Below the pieces are notes generated by a model. That model saw only the letters and a list, made by a program, of their open reading frames with translations. It had not been told where the DNA came from and did no database searches. Made by a program: the position numbers and the translations under genes. From NCBI GenBank assembly GCA_964628235.1, contig CAZVLU010000005.1, forward strand, positions 1 to 64,000: a DNA stretch of 64,000 bases. The letters run 5' to 3'. This document shows positions 25,215-34,515 of this stretch, in pieces. The stretch's first letter is position 1, and each line of letters begins with the position of its first letter. This stretch comes from CAMAVH01 sp964628235. GTDB lineage: Bacteria > Pseudomonadota > Alphaproteobacteria > SMXQ01.

Positions 25215-26069
25215 ATGCCGCATCCCCTCATCTCCCGCCGCGCCCTTCTCGCCGGCTTGGGCGCTAGCCTCGTTCTTGCGCCGCTGCTGACGTCGCGCGC
25301 TAGGGCGCAGGGCAACCTGCTCGACCAAGGCCGCAATCTTCTTGGCGGCGGGGCGCCGGGGAGCAGCAGCGGAACCGGCGGCGGCGCGAGCGGCCTGACC
25401 ACGCAACAAGCCGACTCAGGCTTGCGCGAAGCGCTGCGCGTCGCCAGCCAGCGCACGGTGTCGCAGCTCGGCAAGCCGGGCGGCTACCTCAACGATCCGG
25501 CGGTGAAGATTCCGCTGCCGAGCTATTTGGAGAACGCGCGGCAACTGCTCGCCAAGGCCGGCATGGCCGGCCAACTCGACGATCTGCAGCTTCGCATGAA
25601 CCGCGCCGCCGAAGCTGCCGCGCCCAAAGCGCTCGATATCTTCACCAAGGCGATTTCGTCGATGACGGTGAGCGACGCGCGCGGCATCGTTAGCGGTCCG
25701 CAAGACGCCGCCACGCAATATTTCAAGCGCACGACGACGCAGCCGCTGTCGCAAGCGTTCCGCCCGATCATCGACCAGAACCTGTCGCAAGCGGGCGCGA
25801 CGCAAAGCTTTCAGAAAGTCTCGCAGAGTTTGTCGTCGAGCGCCGGCGGCGCTACCGGGGGACTGGGCGGTCTCGCCGGCATGGCGGGACTCGGCGGCGG
25901 CGCCCCTGGATCGTCGGGCACACCGCAGAACTTCAACTTCACCGACTATGCATTGGAAAAGGCGCTCGCCGGCCTCTTTACCTACATCGGCAAAGAAGAA
26001 GCGGCGATCCGCAGCAATCCCGCGGCGCGCAGCACCGACTTGCTCAAGCAGGTTTTCGGCAGCCGTTGA
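25215..26069 (+). CDS. DUF4197 exported protein
   Basis: A 284-residue protein with a twin-arginine-like leader (SRRALLAGLGASLVLAPLL, cleavage near ARAQ). A glycine/serine linker follows, then a DUF4197 domain: LREALRVASQRTVSQLGKPGGYLNDPAVKIPLP at the start and FNFTDYALEKALAGLFTYIGKEEAAIR near the end. Function of the family is unknown. The start at 25215 follows CACAGGAG. Confidence 0.85.
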   Translation: MPHPLISRRALLAGLGASLVLAPLLTSRARAQGNLLDQGRNLLGGGAPGSSSGTGGGASGLTTQQADSGLREALRVASQRTVSQLGKPGGYLNDPAVKIPLPSYLENARQLLAKAGMAGQLDDLQLRMNRAAEAAAPKALDIFTKAISSMTVSDARGIVSGPQDAATQYFKRTTTQPLSQAFRPIIDQNLSQAGATQSFQKVSQSLSSSAGGATGGLGGLAGMAGLGGGAPGSSGTPQNFNFTDYALEKALAGLFTYIGKEEAAIRSNPAARSTDLLKQVFGSR

Positions 26070-26071
26070 AG

Positions 26072-26365
26072 CTAGGCTGAGCGCGCCACCGGCGCGTGCG
26101 GCGTCCAGAAATAGACCAACTGCAGGCCTAGGCGCTCTTCCAGCCGTTCGAGCGCCGCATGCGCGGCGCGGCGCTGCGCCTCATGCAGCGGTTCGCCGGC
26201 GCGCGGCCGCACGGCGACATATTCGGCGTCGCCCTCCTGCAGATCGGCTCCGAACACGGCATAAGCTTTATTGCCAGCGATGCCGAGGCTGGCGCGCGCG
26301 GCGGCCGAGTGCGGCGTCGAGACGGCGCTGTCAGGCACGGTGTCGAAGGCGATCATGCTGGCCAT
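26072..26365 (-). CDS. Hypothetical protein
   Basis: A 97-residue protein without a recognised family. It has an aromatic-containing central part (NKAYAVFGADLQEGDAEYVAVRP) and an amphipathic helix (EAQRRAAHAALERLEERLG). It converges with the DUF4197 gene, ending 2 bases from its stop. Composition and codon bias are like the neighbours, so it is probably real. Confidence 0.5.
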   Translation of the reverse strand: MASMIAFDTVPDSAVSTPHSAAARASLGIAGNKAYAVFGADLQEGDAEYVAVRPRAGEPLHEAQRRAAHAALERLEERLGLQLVYFWTPHAPVARSA

Positions 26366-26553
26366 GGAACTCTCCGTTTAAATGACTGTTCCCGATGCTA
26401 ACGGCGCGGCAATCAAAATGCTGCGACGCAAAACATCCATCATAAAACGTCCATATCTATGGCAAAGACGATCACAACGTCGCGCGGGCAAGCGCGTCGC
26501 GCGTTCAATGCGGGTTTGAACGCGTCATCGATTCGGCAAGTTGTGAGTGAAAA

Positions 26554-26630
26554 TGGTCGGGACGATAGGATTTGAACCTACGACCCTCAGACCCCCAGTC
26601 TGATGCGCTACCAGGCTGCGCTACGCCCCG
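26554..26630 (-). tRNA. tRNA-Pro (anticodon GGG)
   Basis: A 77-base cloverleaf on the minus strand. Acceptor CGGGGCG pairs with CGTCCCG, followed by A and an encoded CCA. D-arm GCGC...GCGC, anticodon stem TCAGA/TCTGA with loop CTGGGGG (GGG at 34-36), and T-arm GTAGG-TTCAAAT-CCTAT. It reads proline CCC/CCU codons. Confidence 0.96.
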
Positions 26631-26770
26631 ACCTTGTCCGCCGGCCGGCATGGGAAACCTAAGCCGTCGGCGGAGGGGGCGGAATGTACCCTGCCCGTCC
26701 CACCGCCGCAATGGCTGAACGCCGCGAAAACAATGGAGAAAACTGCGCCGAAAAAGCGCCGAACAGCGGC

Positions 26771-27286
26771 CTATTTGCGCAAAAGCGCGCGCAAGCCGGA
26801 CAATTCTTCGAGCAGCGCCTTGAGCGCCAGCTTGGTGTCGTCGTCGAGGCCGGAGACACGCACCGCTTTGGCAGCGCCGGCGATCGAGGGGGCTGCAGGC
26901 TTGGGCGCTTCGACGACGCGCGGCGCTGGCGCTGGATTCGGCTCAGCGGACGGACGACCCGGCTTGAGGCCGCCATCGCGCAGCAGCTTCTGCACGCCCT
27001 TAATCGTGTAACCGTCGCCATAGAGCAACGCGCGGATGGCGCGCAGCAGTTCGACGTCTTCCGGGCGGTAATAGCGCCGACCGCCGCCGCGCTTGAGCGG
27101 GCGGATCTGCGAGAACTTGGTTTCCCAGAAGCGCAGCACATGCTGCGGCACGTCAAGGTCGGTGGCGACCTCGCTGATCGTGCGGAAGGCGCTGGCGGAC
27201 TTCATGCCGCGCCGCGCCGCCAAAGCGTCTGCTGCCTCCGGCCCATCTTTGAATAGGCCGGCTGTCTGTTCTGCACGATCGGCCAT
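26771..27286 (-). CDS. MerR-family transcriptional regulator
   Basis: A 171-residue protein with an N-terminal MerR-type winged helix. It shows FRTISEVATDLDVPQHVLRFWETKFSQIRPL, then GGGRRYYRPEDVELLRAIRALLYGDGYTIKGVQKLL. An alanine/proline-rich linker and a C-terminal helix (LKALLEELSGLRALL) follow. It starts 1 base after the ihfA stop region. This ihfA-merR pair is standard in alphaproteobacteria. No cysteine sensor cluster is visible, so the effector is unknown. Confidence 0.9.
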   Translation of the reverse strand: MADRAEQTAGLFKDGPEAADALAARRGMKSASAFRTISEVATDLDVPQHVLRFWETKFSQIRPLKRGGGRRYYRPEDVELLRAIRALLYGDGYTIKGVQKLLRDGGLKPGRPSAEPNPAPAPRVVEAPKPAAPSIAGAAKAVRVSGLDDDTKLALKALLEELSGLRALLRK

Positions 27287-27287
27287 C

Positions 27288-27632
27288 TCACGCCTGGGTC
27301 GGCGTCGGCGACGTCGCGCTCGCGACGTCCGGCGCGGCGCCAGCGTCGTTGATGCGGTTTTTCAGGACATGCGAGGCGCGGAACACCAGCACCCGGCGCG
27401 GCAGGATCGGCACTTCCTCGCCGGTCTTGGGATTGCGGCCGACGCGCTGGCCCTTTTGACGGACGGAAAAACTGCCGAAAGACGAGATTTTCACCGGCTC
27501 GCCGCGAATCAGCGCGCCGCTGATCTCCTCCAGCACCGCCTCGACCAGATCGGCCGATTCGTTGCGGGACAGGCCGACTTCCTGATAGACGGCCTCGCTC
27601 AACTGGGATCGGGTAACCGTATTGCCGCTCAT
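27288..27632 (-). CDS. ihfA: Integration host factor alpha subunit
   Basis: DNA-bending nucleoid protein that dimerises with IhfB. The 114-residue product carries TRSQLSEAVYQEVGLSRNESADLVEAVL (dimerisation helices) and the DNA-minor-groove arm VGRNPKTGEEVPILPRRVLVFRAS with the intercalating proline, with a short extra C-terminus (about 15 residues). It is relevant to the prophage in this window because tyrosine integrases commonly need IHF. Confidence 0.96.
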   Translation of the reverse strand: MSGNTVTRSQLSEAVYQEVGLSRNESADLVEAVLEEISGALIRGEPVKISSFGSFSVRQKGQRVGRNPKTGEEVPILPRRVLVFRASHVLKNRINDAGAAPDVASATSPTPTQA

Positions 27633-27912
27633 GCCACTTCCCCCAACGCTGCTGTCATCGCCAAGCTTCGGCAGTGACGTTACCGCCAGCGCAGAAATAC
27701 GTCAATAATCAAAGGGATGGCAGACTTCGCTCACGTCTTGCCCGAATCGCGTCATGGAACTAGCGATTCGGCTGGATTCCTCAATGCGCAGAGCAAGACG
27801 CAGCGCTAAAGGTCGGACAAGAATCAGGAAGTGGAATTCGACGACGGCTATCAGCGAACGCCAGCAGACGCCCTGCTCGCCAGCGGCGAGCGCATGAAAG
27901 AATCTTGGGCCG

Positions 27913-28887
27913 TTACCAGCGCACGGCCGCTGAGGCCCAAGTGAAGCCGGCGCCCATGGCTTCCAGCATGACCAACTGGCCGGGCTTGATGCGGCCATCG
28001 TTGGCCGCCTCGGCGAGCGCCAAGGGGATCGACGCTGCCGAGGTGTTGGCGTGGCGATCGACCGTGATGACGACCTTCGCTGTCGGCAAACCGAGCTTCT
28101 TCGCGGTGGCTTCGAGAATGCGCAAGTTGGCTTGGTGCGGCACCAGCCAGTCGATCTCGGCCGAGGTCAGGTTGTTGGCGACCAGCGCCTCCTCCAGCAC
28201 CGCCGCCATATTGACGACGGCATGGCGGAACACTTCCTTGCCTTGCATACGGACCTTGCCGACCGTGCCGCTGCTCGACGGGCCGCCGTCGGCATAGAGC
28301 ATGTCGTGCTGGCGGCCATCGGAATGGAGATGGGTCGAGAGAATGCCGCGATCGGCGCTCGTCCCTTGTCCCTCGCCGGCCTTCAGCACCACCGCGCCGG
28401 CGCCGTCGCCGAACAGCACGCAAGTCGTGCGGTCTTCCCAGTCGAGCAGGCGCGAGAAAGTCTCGGCGCCGATGACCAGCGCCGTCTTGGCCTGTCCGAG
28501 CCGGATGGCGTTGTCGGCAACCGACAGGCCGTAGATGAAGCCCGAGCAAACCGCCTGCACGTCGAAGGCAACGGCCTTGTGTGCGCCGAGCGCGGCTTGC
28601 ACCTTCACCGCTGTGGCGGGAAAGGTATGGTCCGGCGTGGCGGTGGCGAGCACGATCATATCGACGCTCTCGCCCGCGACGCCGGCCTTCTCGAGCGCTT
28701 GGCGCGCGGCGGCGATGGCGAGGTCGGAAGTCTTTTCGCCTTCGGCGGCGACATGGCGCTGGCGGATGCCGGTGCGCTCGATGATCCATTCGTCGGACGT
28801 GTCGACGCGCGTCGCCAATTCGTCGTTGGTGACGATGCGGCTCGGCAGATAGGAGCCGCAGCCGGCGATATAGGACCGCGTGAGCAT
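27913..28887 (-). CDS. fabH: Beta-ketoacyl-ACP synthase III
   Basis: Condenses acetyl-CoA with malonyl-ACP to start fatty-acid synthesis. The 324-residue product has the Cys-His-Asn triad: C114 in DVQAVCSGFIYGL, H251 in VPHQANLRI and N281 in DRHANTSAAS. Its ATG overlaps the plsX stop by one base. It belongs to the conserved yceD-rpmF-plsX-fabH cluster that ties phospholipid and fatty-acid start to ribosome genes. Confidence 0.98.
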   Translation of the reverse strand: MLTRSYIAGCGSYLPSRIVTNDELATRVDTSDEWIIERTGIRQRHVAAEGEKTSDLAIAAARQALEKAGVAGESVDMIVLATATPDHTFPATAVKVQAALGAHKAVAFDVQAVCSGFIYGLSVADNAIRLGQAKTALVIGAETFSRLLDWEDRTTCVLFGDGAGAVVLKAGEGQGTSADRGILSTHLHSDGRQHDMLYADGGPSSSGTVGKVRMQGKEVFRHAVVNMAAVLEEALVANNLTSAEIDWLVPHQANLRILEATAKKLGLPTAKVVITVDRHANTSAASIPLALAEAANDGRIKPGQLVMLEAMGAGFTWASAAVRW

Positions 28888-29945
28888 TACGAGACCGTCG
28901 CCTCTTGCGCCACGGGCACGACAGGAACTGCCGGCGTCAGCGCTTGCAGTTCATGCAGGATCTTGGCGTTGAAGCCGCCTGCCGCCATGTCGATGGCGAC
29001 GCCGACAGCATTGGCGAAGCCGAACGCGTCGGTGCTGCCGTGGCTTTTGACGGCGATGCCGTTGAGGCCGAGGAACATCGCGCCGTTGTAGCGGCGCGGA
29101 TCGAGGCGCGAGCGCAATTTGTTGAGCGCCGGGCGCGCCAGCAGATAACCCAGCATCGCCAGCAGCGAGCTGCGGAACGCGGCGCGCAGGAAGTTGGAGT
29201 AGAGCCGCGCCAAGCCTTCGGCGGTCTTGAGCGCGACGTTGCCGGTGAAGCCGTCGGTGACGACGACGTCGACCGCGCCGGCCCACACGTCGTCGCCTTC
29301 GACGAAGCCCTCGAACAGGATCGGCAGATTGCTGGCGCGGATCATCGCCGCGGCGTCGCGCAGCACGTCATGGCCCTTGAGGTCTTCCTCGCCGACGTTC
29401 AACAGCGCGATGCGCGGCTTGACCATGCCGAACACGGTGCGCGCGAAGACTTCGCCGAGAATGGCGAATTGCGCGAGATTGTTGGCGTTGCAGGAAATGT
29501 TCGCGCCGAGGTCGAGCATGACGCTTTCGCCGCGTTGCGTCGGCACGATGGAGGCGATGGCAGGACGGTCGATGCCGGGCAGCGTTTTCAGCACCACCTT
29601 GGCCATCGCCATCAGCGCGCCGGTGTTGCCGGCGGAGACGATGCCGGCGGCGTCGCCCGAGGCGACGGCGTCGATGGCGAGGCGCATGGAGGATTGCCGC
29701 GCGCTGCGCAGCGCCACGGAGGGCTTGTCGTGGTCGGAAACGGCGGCGTCGGTATGGCGGATCTCGCAGATATCCGCAGCGACCTTGTGACGCGCGAGCA
29801 ACGGCTCAAGCTTCGCCTTGTCGCCGAACAGCAGGAAGCGCGCTTCGGGATGACGCTTATGGGCGATCTCGATGCCCTGAACGACCATGTCGGGGGCTTT
29901 CTCGCCCCCCATGGCATCGATCGCGATCGTCAAGCGCTCGGCCAA
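28887..29945 (-). CDS. plsX: Phosphate acyltransferase PlsX
   Basis: Converts acyl-ACP to acyl-phosphate for phosphatidic acid synthesis; peripheral membrane enzyme. The 352-residue product begins LTIAIDAMGGEKAPDMVVQG and contains AGNTGALMAMAKVVLKTLPGIDRPA and NVGEEDLKGHDVL, all PlsX blocks. Start is a TTG at 29945 preceded by GGGAGCGAGG. It is coupled to fabH downstream and lies 36 bases after rpmF. Confidence 0.97.
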   Translation of the reverse strand: MAERLTIAIDAMGGEKAPDMVVQGIEIAHKRHPEARFLLFGDKAKLEPLLARHKVAADICEIRHTDAAVSDHDKPSVALRSARQSSMRLAIDAVASGDAAGIVSAGNTGALMAMAKVVLKTLPGIDRPAIASIVPTQRGESVMLDLGANISCNANNLAQFAILGEVFARTVFGMVKPRIALLNVGEEDLKGHDVLRDAAAMIRASNLPILFEGFVEGDDVWAGAVDVVVTDGFTGNVALKTAEGLARLYSNFLRAAFRSSLLAMLGYLLARPALNKLRSRLDPRRYNGAMFLGLNGIAVKSHGSTDAFGFANAVGVAIDMAAGGFNAKILHELQALTPAVPVVPVAQEATVS

Positions 29946-29981
29946 AGCCTCGCTCCCGCGCGAATCGGCCAGGCGGCCGAT

Positions 29982-30167
29982 TTAGGCGCGGCTCTTGGGC
30001 GCGACGACCTCGCGGCCGTCGTAATGGCCGCAAGAGGGGCACACATTGTGCGGACGCGCGAGTTCGCCGCAGTTCTTGCACTCGACATGCGCGGTGGTCT
30101 TCAGCGCGTGGTGCGAGCGGCGCATGTTGGTGCGCGACTTGGAAGTTTTAGCTTTCGGAACAGCCAT
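29982..30167 (-). CDS. rpmF: 50S ribosomal protein L32
   Basis: A 61-residue ribosomal protein with the typical basic N-terminus AVPKAKTSKSRTNMRRSHHA. It has the zinc-ribbon spacing ECKNCGELARPHNVCPSCGHYDGREV, with all four cysteines present. It sits between yceD and plsX, its usual place. Confidence 0.98.
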   Translation of the reverse strand: MAVPKAKTSKSRTNMRRSHHALKTTAHVECKNCGELARPHNVCPSCGHYDGREVVAPKSRA

Positions 30168-30361
30168 GATACGTCTCTTTCAACCGCGTTATTTCGAACG
30201 GAGCCGGATGGCCCCGGTGATCGCAAATCTTGATCGCCAATTCTGCCCAGATAATTCAACGCCGGCACGGGCGCCCGCAGGATATCCTGAAGGGCAGCCT
30301 TAGCGGCCGGCGGAAAGGCGCTTACTTACTCAAAAAGGCCGAGTGAGGCAAGCGTTACGGT

Positions 30362-30931
30362 TCATGTGTTGCCCTTTCTTACCAGCCTTGCCAGGGCCAC
30401 GAAAGGCGAATTCTTGGCGGCGGAACCCTCAGATTCCACAGGCTTTTCGTCCTCGGCAGCAATCACGCCGTCCGGCAGCGCCGCATCCGGGGCCCGCGGG
30501 TAGGGATCGAGCGCCAGGGCAAGCTGCTCAGCCGCCGCCTCGCCGACGTCCACCGCCTCGTTTTCCAACGGATCTGGCGGATCCTCCGCCTCGGGATCCA
30601 GCTCCAGTTCCTTTTCCATCGCGGCCGTGGTGACGTCGTCGGCGTAGTCCTGGGTGAAGCGCTCGTCGATGTCGCCCCCGACAGGCTCCAGGGTGACGAC
30701 GCAGCTTTGCACCACGTGGGCCCGAATATGCGCCTTCAGGATGGCCCGACGGCCGCCGTCGAGGGTTTTCAAGCTGCCCTCGGCCGTAAAGCGCTCGATG
30801 GCGATGATGCCGAAGCGCTTGGCAAGCGCCGCGCGCTCAGCTTCGTTCGCCTCATATGCGAAGGTCTGCAGCGGCTCGACGCCGCGGTGGACCGGCAAAC
30901 GGCGCGAAAACTCAGGGATGAGCGCAGTCAT
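30362..30931 (-). CDS. YceD/DUF177 family protein
   Basis: A 189-residue member of the DUF177 family, associated with 23S rRNA/L32 accumulation. It has the AHVVQSCVVTLEPVGGDIDERF segment holding the family's cysteine. Acidic stretches follow, then the C-terminal NSPFVALARLVRKGNT that resembles the conserved SPFAALAKLK end. Start at 30931 (MTALIPEFSRRLPVHR) chosen on alignment. It lies 10 bases after the upstream chaperone gene and 194 bases before rpmF. Confidence 0.88.
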   Translation of the reverse strand: MTALIPEFSRRLPVHRGVEPLQTFAYEANEAERAALAKRFGIIAIERFTAEGSLKTLDGGRRAILKAHIRAHVVQSCVVTLEPVGGDIDERFTQDYADDVTTAAMEKELELDPEAEDPPDPLENEAVDVGEAAAEQLALALDPYPRAPDAALPDGVIAAEDEKPVESEGSAAKNSPFVALARLVRKGNT

Positions 30932-30941
30932 GGGAGCCTCC

Positions 30942-31487
30942 TCAGGCCGCTGCGGCGGGCGGCGGCGCGAAACGAACGCGTCCGGCCGCCAGTTCGGCGA
31001 TCGGTTGAGTCGCGAGCAGGCCATCGGCCTGGCGCAGATAGGCCGCCAGGGCTGCCACGGCAGCGGCAGACGGCGCAGCCTGCCCTGGGGCATCCTCGTA
31101 AACGTTGCGCGCCAGGGCTGCTTCCAGACGGTCGGCAGCGAGGCCGTCCTCATAGGCGGCGATGCGCCCGTAGAAGGATTTGGCCAATTTTTTGATGCGC
31201 TTGCCGACGGCGAGGTCGCCGGTGCCCAATTCGCGCAGGTTGCGGTCCATGTCGGCGAACATCAGATCGAACAACTCCTGCGCCAGCGGGCCCGCCCCCT
31301 CGCCGGTCTTGAGCCGGCGCATCACCAAGAAGGCATGCAGCGCGATCATCTCAAAGCGGCCCTGCACCGTGTCGGGCACGGCGCAGACGGTATAGAACGC
31401 CGGCTGGCGCGCCTGGGCGACGAGCTGGCCATAAAGGGCCGCGGCGGGATCGGCGCCGAACCGGCGAAACAGGCTGCGAAAGATCAT
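30942..31487 (-). CDS. Ubiquinol-cytochrome c chaperone family protein (CBP3-like)
   Basis: A 181-residue protein of the ubiquinol-cytochrome c chaperone family (Cbp3/UQCC1 type), involved in assembly of the cytochrome bc1 complex. It shows ALYGQLVAQARQPAFYTVCAVPDTVQGRFEMIALHAFLVMRRLK, then LFDLMFADMDRNLRELGTGDLAVGKRIKKLAKSFYGR. Start at 31487 (MIFRSLFRRFG). It forms a unit with yceD and is divergent from bamE. Confidence 0.9.
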   Translation of the reverse strand: MIFRSLFRRFGADPAAALYGQLVAQARQPAFYTVCAVPDTVQGRFEMIALHAFLVMRRLKTGEGAGPLAQELFDLMFADMDRNLRELGTGDLAVGKRIKKLAKSFYGRIAAYEDGLAADRLEAALARNVYEDAPGQAAPSAAAVAALAAYLRQADGLLATQPIAELAAGRVRFAPPPAAAA

Positions 31488-31629
31488 CTTTTTCAAACGG
31501 CCACAGAATGGAACAAAGCGTGATTGACAGCTTGGCAAGGCCGGTGCGACTGTCCCCGCGAGGCGCGCAACATGGCGATTTTCACGCCCGCCGTCAACCG
31601 CTAGAACCTTGTGCGGTTTGTGAGGTTAT

Positions 31630-32112
31630 ATGACTAAGACACTGAAAAATATTCTTCTTTCGACAGCTATTGCTTCGCTTTTCGCGACCACGGCCTGCGA
31701 AAGCGATATCGCCGCGCGCGGCAATATCCCCAAACCCGAAAAACTGGCCGAAATCACGCCCGGCGCCACGCGCGATCAAGTGCTGCAGGCTATCGGCTCG
31801 CCGACCTCGATGGGCACGTTCGACAATAAAACTTGGTACTACGTCGGCCAACTGACTGAGGACTATGCATTTTATTCGACGAAAGTGATCGACCGCAAAG
31901 TCGTCGCCATCACCTTCGACGACAGCGGCCGCGTCGCCGAAGTGAAGAACCTGACCAAGGAAGACAGCCAGGACGTCCAGATGGTATCGCGCACCACGCC
32001 GACCGTGGGCCGCGACATCAGCTTGTGGAACCAAATCTTCAGCAATCTTGGCCGCGGCGCCGCTTTGCCCGGCGGCACCAGCGGCAGCGGCGGCAGCGAC
32101 AGCGGCCTCTGA
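31630..32112 (+). CDS. bamE: Outer membrane protein assembly factor BamE
   Basis: Lipoprotein component of the BAM complex. The 160-residue product has a signal peptide with lipobox FATTAC, so the mature N-terminus is the cysteine near residue 23. The SmpA/OmlA fold shows ITPGATRDQVLQAIGSPTSMGTFDNKTWYYVG. The glycine/serine-rich tail (GTSGSGGSDSGL) is dispensable-looking. It is divergent from the CBP3-like gene and ends at a strong terminator. Confidence 0.93.
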   Translation: MTKTLKNILLSTAIASLFATTACESDIAARGNIPKPEKLAEITPGATRDQVLQAIGSPTSMGTFDNKTWYYVGQLTEDYAFYSTKVIDRKVVAITFDDSGRVAEVKNLTKEDSQDVQMVSRTTPTVGRDISLWNQIFSNLGRGAALPGGTSGSGGSDSGL

Positions 32113-32149
32113 GGCTACGCCCCTCTTTCGCGACGCTGCTTCTCACAGC

Positions 32150-32181
32150 AAAAAGCCGCGCGGTCGCCCGCGCGGCTTTTT
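32150..32181. terminator. Bidirectional terminator between bamE and hppA
   Basis: A perfect 12-bp stem (AAAAGCCGCGCG / CGCGCGGCTTTT) with a 6-base loop. It has T-runs outward on both strands, placed between the convergent stops at 32112 and 32203. Confidence 0.9.
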
Positions 32182-32202
32182 CTTTAGTCGATCTCAGATC
32201 GC

Positions 32203-34278
32203 TTAGGCGGCGAGCGCCAGCAGCAGCAGCGCCACGATGTTGACGATCTTGATCATCGGGTTGATGGCCGGACCGGCAGTATCCTTGTACGGATCGCCCA
32301 CCGTGTCGCCCGTCACGGCAGCTTTGTGGGCTTCCGAACCCTTGCCGCCGAAGTGGCCGTCTTCGATGTACTTCTTGGCATTGTCCCACGCGCCGCCGCC
32401 CGAGGTCATCGAGATGGCGAGGAACAGGCCGGTGACGATCACGCCGAGCAGCATCGCGCCGAGCGAGGTGAAGGCCGCGGACTGGCCGGCGATCAGCATG
32501 ATCACGAAATACAGGACGACGGGCGCCAGGATCGGCAGCAACGACGGGACGATCATTTCGCGGATCGCCGCCTTCGTCAGCATGTCGACGGCCTTGCCGT
32601 ATTCCGGCTTGCCGGTGCCTTCCATGATGCCCGGGATTTCCTTGAACTGACGGCGCACTTCGACGACGACCGCGCCAGCGGCGCGGCCGACGGCGCGCAT
32701 GCCCATCGAGCCAAAGAGGTAGGGCAACATGCCGCCGAACAGGAGGCCGATCACCACGAACGGATCCTGCAGACGGAAGGTCACCTGCAAGTTCGGGAAG
32801 TAGTGCGTCAGGTCTTCGGTGTAGGCGGCGAACAGCACGACAGCGGCCAGCGCGGCCGAGCCGATGGCGTAGCCCTTGGTCACGGCCTTGGTGGTGTTGC
32901 CGACGGCGTCGAGCGCGTCAGTCACCTTGCGGACTTCCGGCGGAAGCTGCGCCATTTCGGCGATGCCGCCGGCGTTGTCCGTCACCGGGCCATAAGCGTC
33001 GAGCGCCACGACCATGCCGGCCAGCGCCAGCATGGCGGTCGCGGCGATGGCGACGCCGAACAGGCCGGCCACCAGGTAGGAGCCGAGGATGCCGCCGCAG
33101 ATGACGATCGCCGGCAACGCCGTCGATTCCATCGAGACCGCAAGGCCCTGGATGATGTTGGTGCCATGGCCAGTCTCCGCCGCCTTGGCGACGCTGACGA
33201 CCGGGCCGCGGCCCGTGCCGGTGTAGTATTCGGTGATCCACACCAGCAGGCCGGTGACGACCAAGCCGATGAGAACGGCATAGACCAAGCTCAGGCCGGT
33301 GAAGGTCTGGCCGGCGACCGTGAACTGCGTCGCGAAGCCGATCCAGTAGTAGATCGCGGCGGCAACGAGACCAGCCGAAATCACGGCGCTGGCGACGAAG
33401 CCCTTATAAAGCGCGTTCATGATGTTGTTGGTCGAGCCGAGACGCACGAAGAAGGTGCCGGCGATCGAGCCGACGATGCCGAGACCGGCGATCACCAGCG
33501 GCAGCATCATCATGGTCGCCTGCGTGGCGCCGGTGAAGAAGATGGCGCCGAGCAGCATCGTCGCGACGATCGTCACGGCGTAAGTCTCGAACAAGTCGGC
33601 GGCCATGCCGGCGCAATCGCCGACGTTGTCGCCGACGTTGTCGGCGATGACGGCCGGATTGCGCGGATCATCCTCCGGGATGCCGGCTTCGACCTTGCCG
33701 ACCAGATCGGCGCCGACGTCGGCGCCTTTGGTGAAGATGCCGCCGCCGAGACGGGCGAAGATCGAGATCAGCGAGGCGCCGAAGCTGAGCGCCACGAGCG
33801 CTTCGAGGATCGTGCGGATTTCGAGGCCCATGCGCTGCAGCACGAAGTAATAACCGGTGACGCCCAGAAGACCGAGGCCCACGACCAGCATGCCGGTGAT
33901 GGCGCCGGCCTTGAAGGCTAGAGCGAGCGCCGGCTTCATGCCGCTGCGCGCCGCTTCCGCCGTGCGATGGTTGCTGCGCACGGAGATATTCATGCCGATG
34001 TAGCCGGCGGCGCCGGACAGCACCGCGCCGATGACGAAGCCGATGGCCACGGTCAGACCGAGCTGCCAAAGCAATAAGACGGCGATGACGATGCCGACGA
34101 TGCCGATAGTACGATACTGACGGTTCAAGTAGGCGGCGGCGCCTTCCTGAACGGCAGCCGAAATTTCACGCATGCGGTCGTTGCCGGTCGGTGCGGCAAG
34201 CACGGAGCGGCTGGCGAAGATGCCGTAAAGCACGGCGAGAACGCCGCAAGCAAGCACCACCCAATAAGCAGTCATCAC
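32203..34278 (-). CDS. hppA: K+-insensitive proton-translocating membrane pyrophosphatase
   Basis: Pumps protons across the membrane using pyrophosphate hydrolysis. The 691-residue product has about 16 membrane segments. The pyrophosphate site is DVGADLVGKVEAGIPEDDPRN, followed by the acidic NVGDNVGDCAGM. The GNTTKA motif, with lysine where potassium-dependent enzymes have alanine, marks the potassium-independent subfamily. It is monocistronic, with 237 bases of gene-free sequence upstream that must hold its promoter. Confidence 0.97.
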   Translation of the reverse strand: MMTAYWVVLACGVLAVLYGIFASRSVLAAPTGNDRMREISAAVQEGAAAYLNRQYRTIGIVGIVIAVLLLWQLGLTVAIGFVIGAVLSGAAGYIGMNISVRSNHRTAEAARSGMKPALALAFKAGAITGMLVVGLGLLGVTGYYFVLQRMGLEIRTILEALVALSFGASLISIFARLGGGIFTKGADVGADLVGKVEAGIPEDDPRNPAVIADNVGDNVGDCAGMAADLFETYAVTIVATMLLGAIFFTGATQATMMMLPLVIAGLGIVGSIAGTFFVRLGSTNNIMNALYKGFVASAVISAGLVAAAIYYWIGFATQFTVAGQTFTGLSLVYAVLIGLVVTGLLVWITEYYTGTGRGPVVSVAKAAETGHGTNIIQGLAVSMESTALPAIVICGGILGSYLVAGLFGVAIAATAMLALAGMVVALDAYGPVTDNAGGIAEMAQLPPEVRKVTDALDAVGNTTKAVTKGYAIGSAALAAVVLFAAYTEDLTHYFPNLQVTFRLQDPFVVIGLLFGGMLPYLFGSMGMRAVGRAAGAVVVEVRRQFKEIPGIMEGTGKPEYGKAVDMLTKAAIREMIVPSLLPILAPVVLYFVIMLIAGQSAAFTSLGAMLLGVIVTGLFLAISMTSGGGAWDNAKKYIEDGHFGGKGSEAHKAAVTGDTVGDPYKDTAGPAINPMIKIVNIVALLLLALAA

Positions 34279-34515
34279 TCTAGTCCCCTTGAGATTTGAT
34301 CTCTGATTGTCTCGGCGGACGCCGGGTTCGGCGTTCGCGCCGGCAGGGCTCGGTTTTTTTCCGTATGCCGCGATGCCGGGTCGCGCTTCTCGAAACGGGC
34401 GGATTCCCGGCCAAAAAGCCGGCGGAACATGACAGAACTGGTTCAGATACGCAACTGGCTAGGCTGTCTCGGCAGCCCTGCCCTCCTCTGCTCACTGGGC
34501 GGAAAATGCCCTTTT

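Noticed and set aside
26554..26630. tRNA-Pro as the prophage attachment site
   Set aside because: The tRNA lies 18 kb from the integrase with only core genes between; the element edge is next to ldtR.
27633..27912. Possible small gene between ihfA and fabH
   Set aside because: The only open frame there continues out of frame into fabH and has a random-looking translation; I see no gene or clear terminator in these 280 bases.
32326..33921. A 531-codon plus-strand frame opposite hppA
   Set aside because: Shadow of the hppA gene; histidine/aspartate/arginine-rich translation without any recognisable domain.
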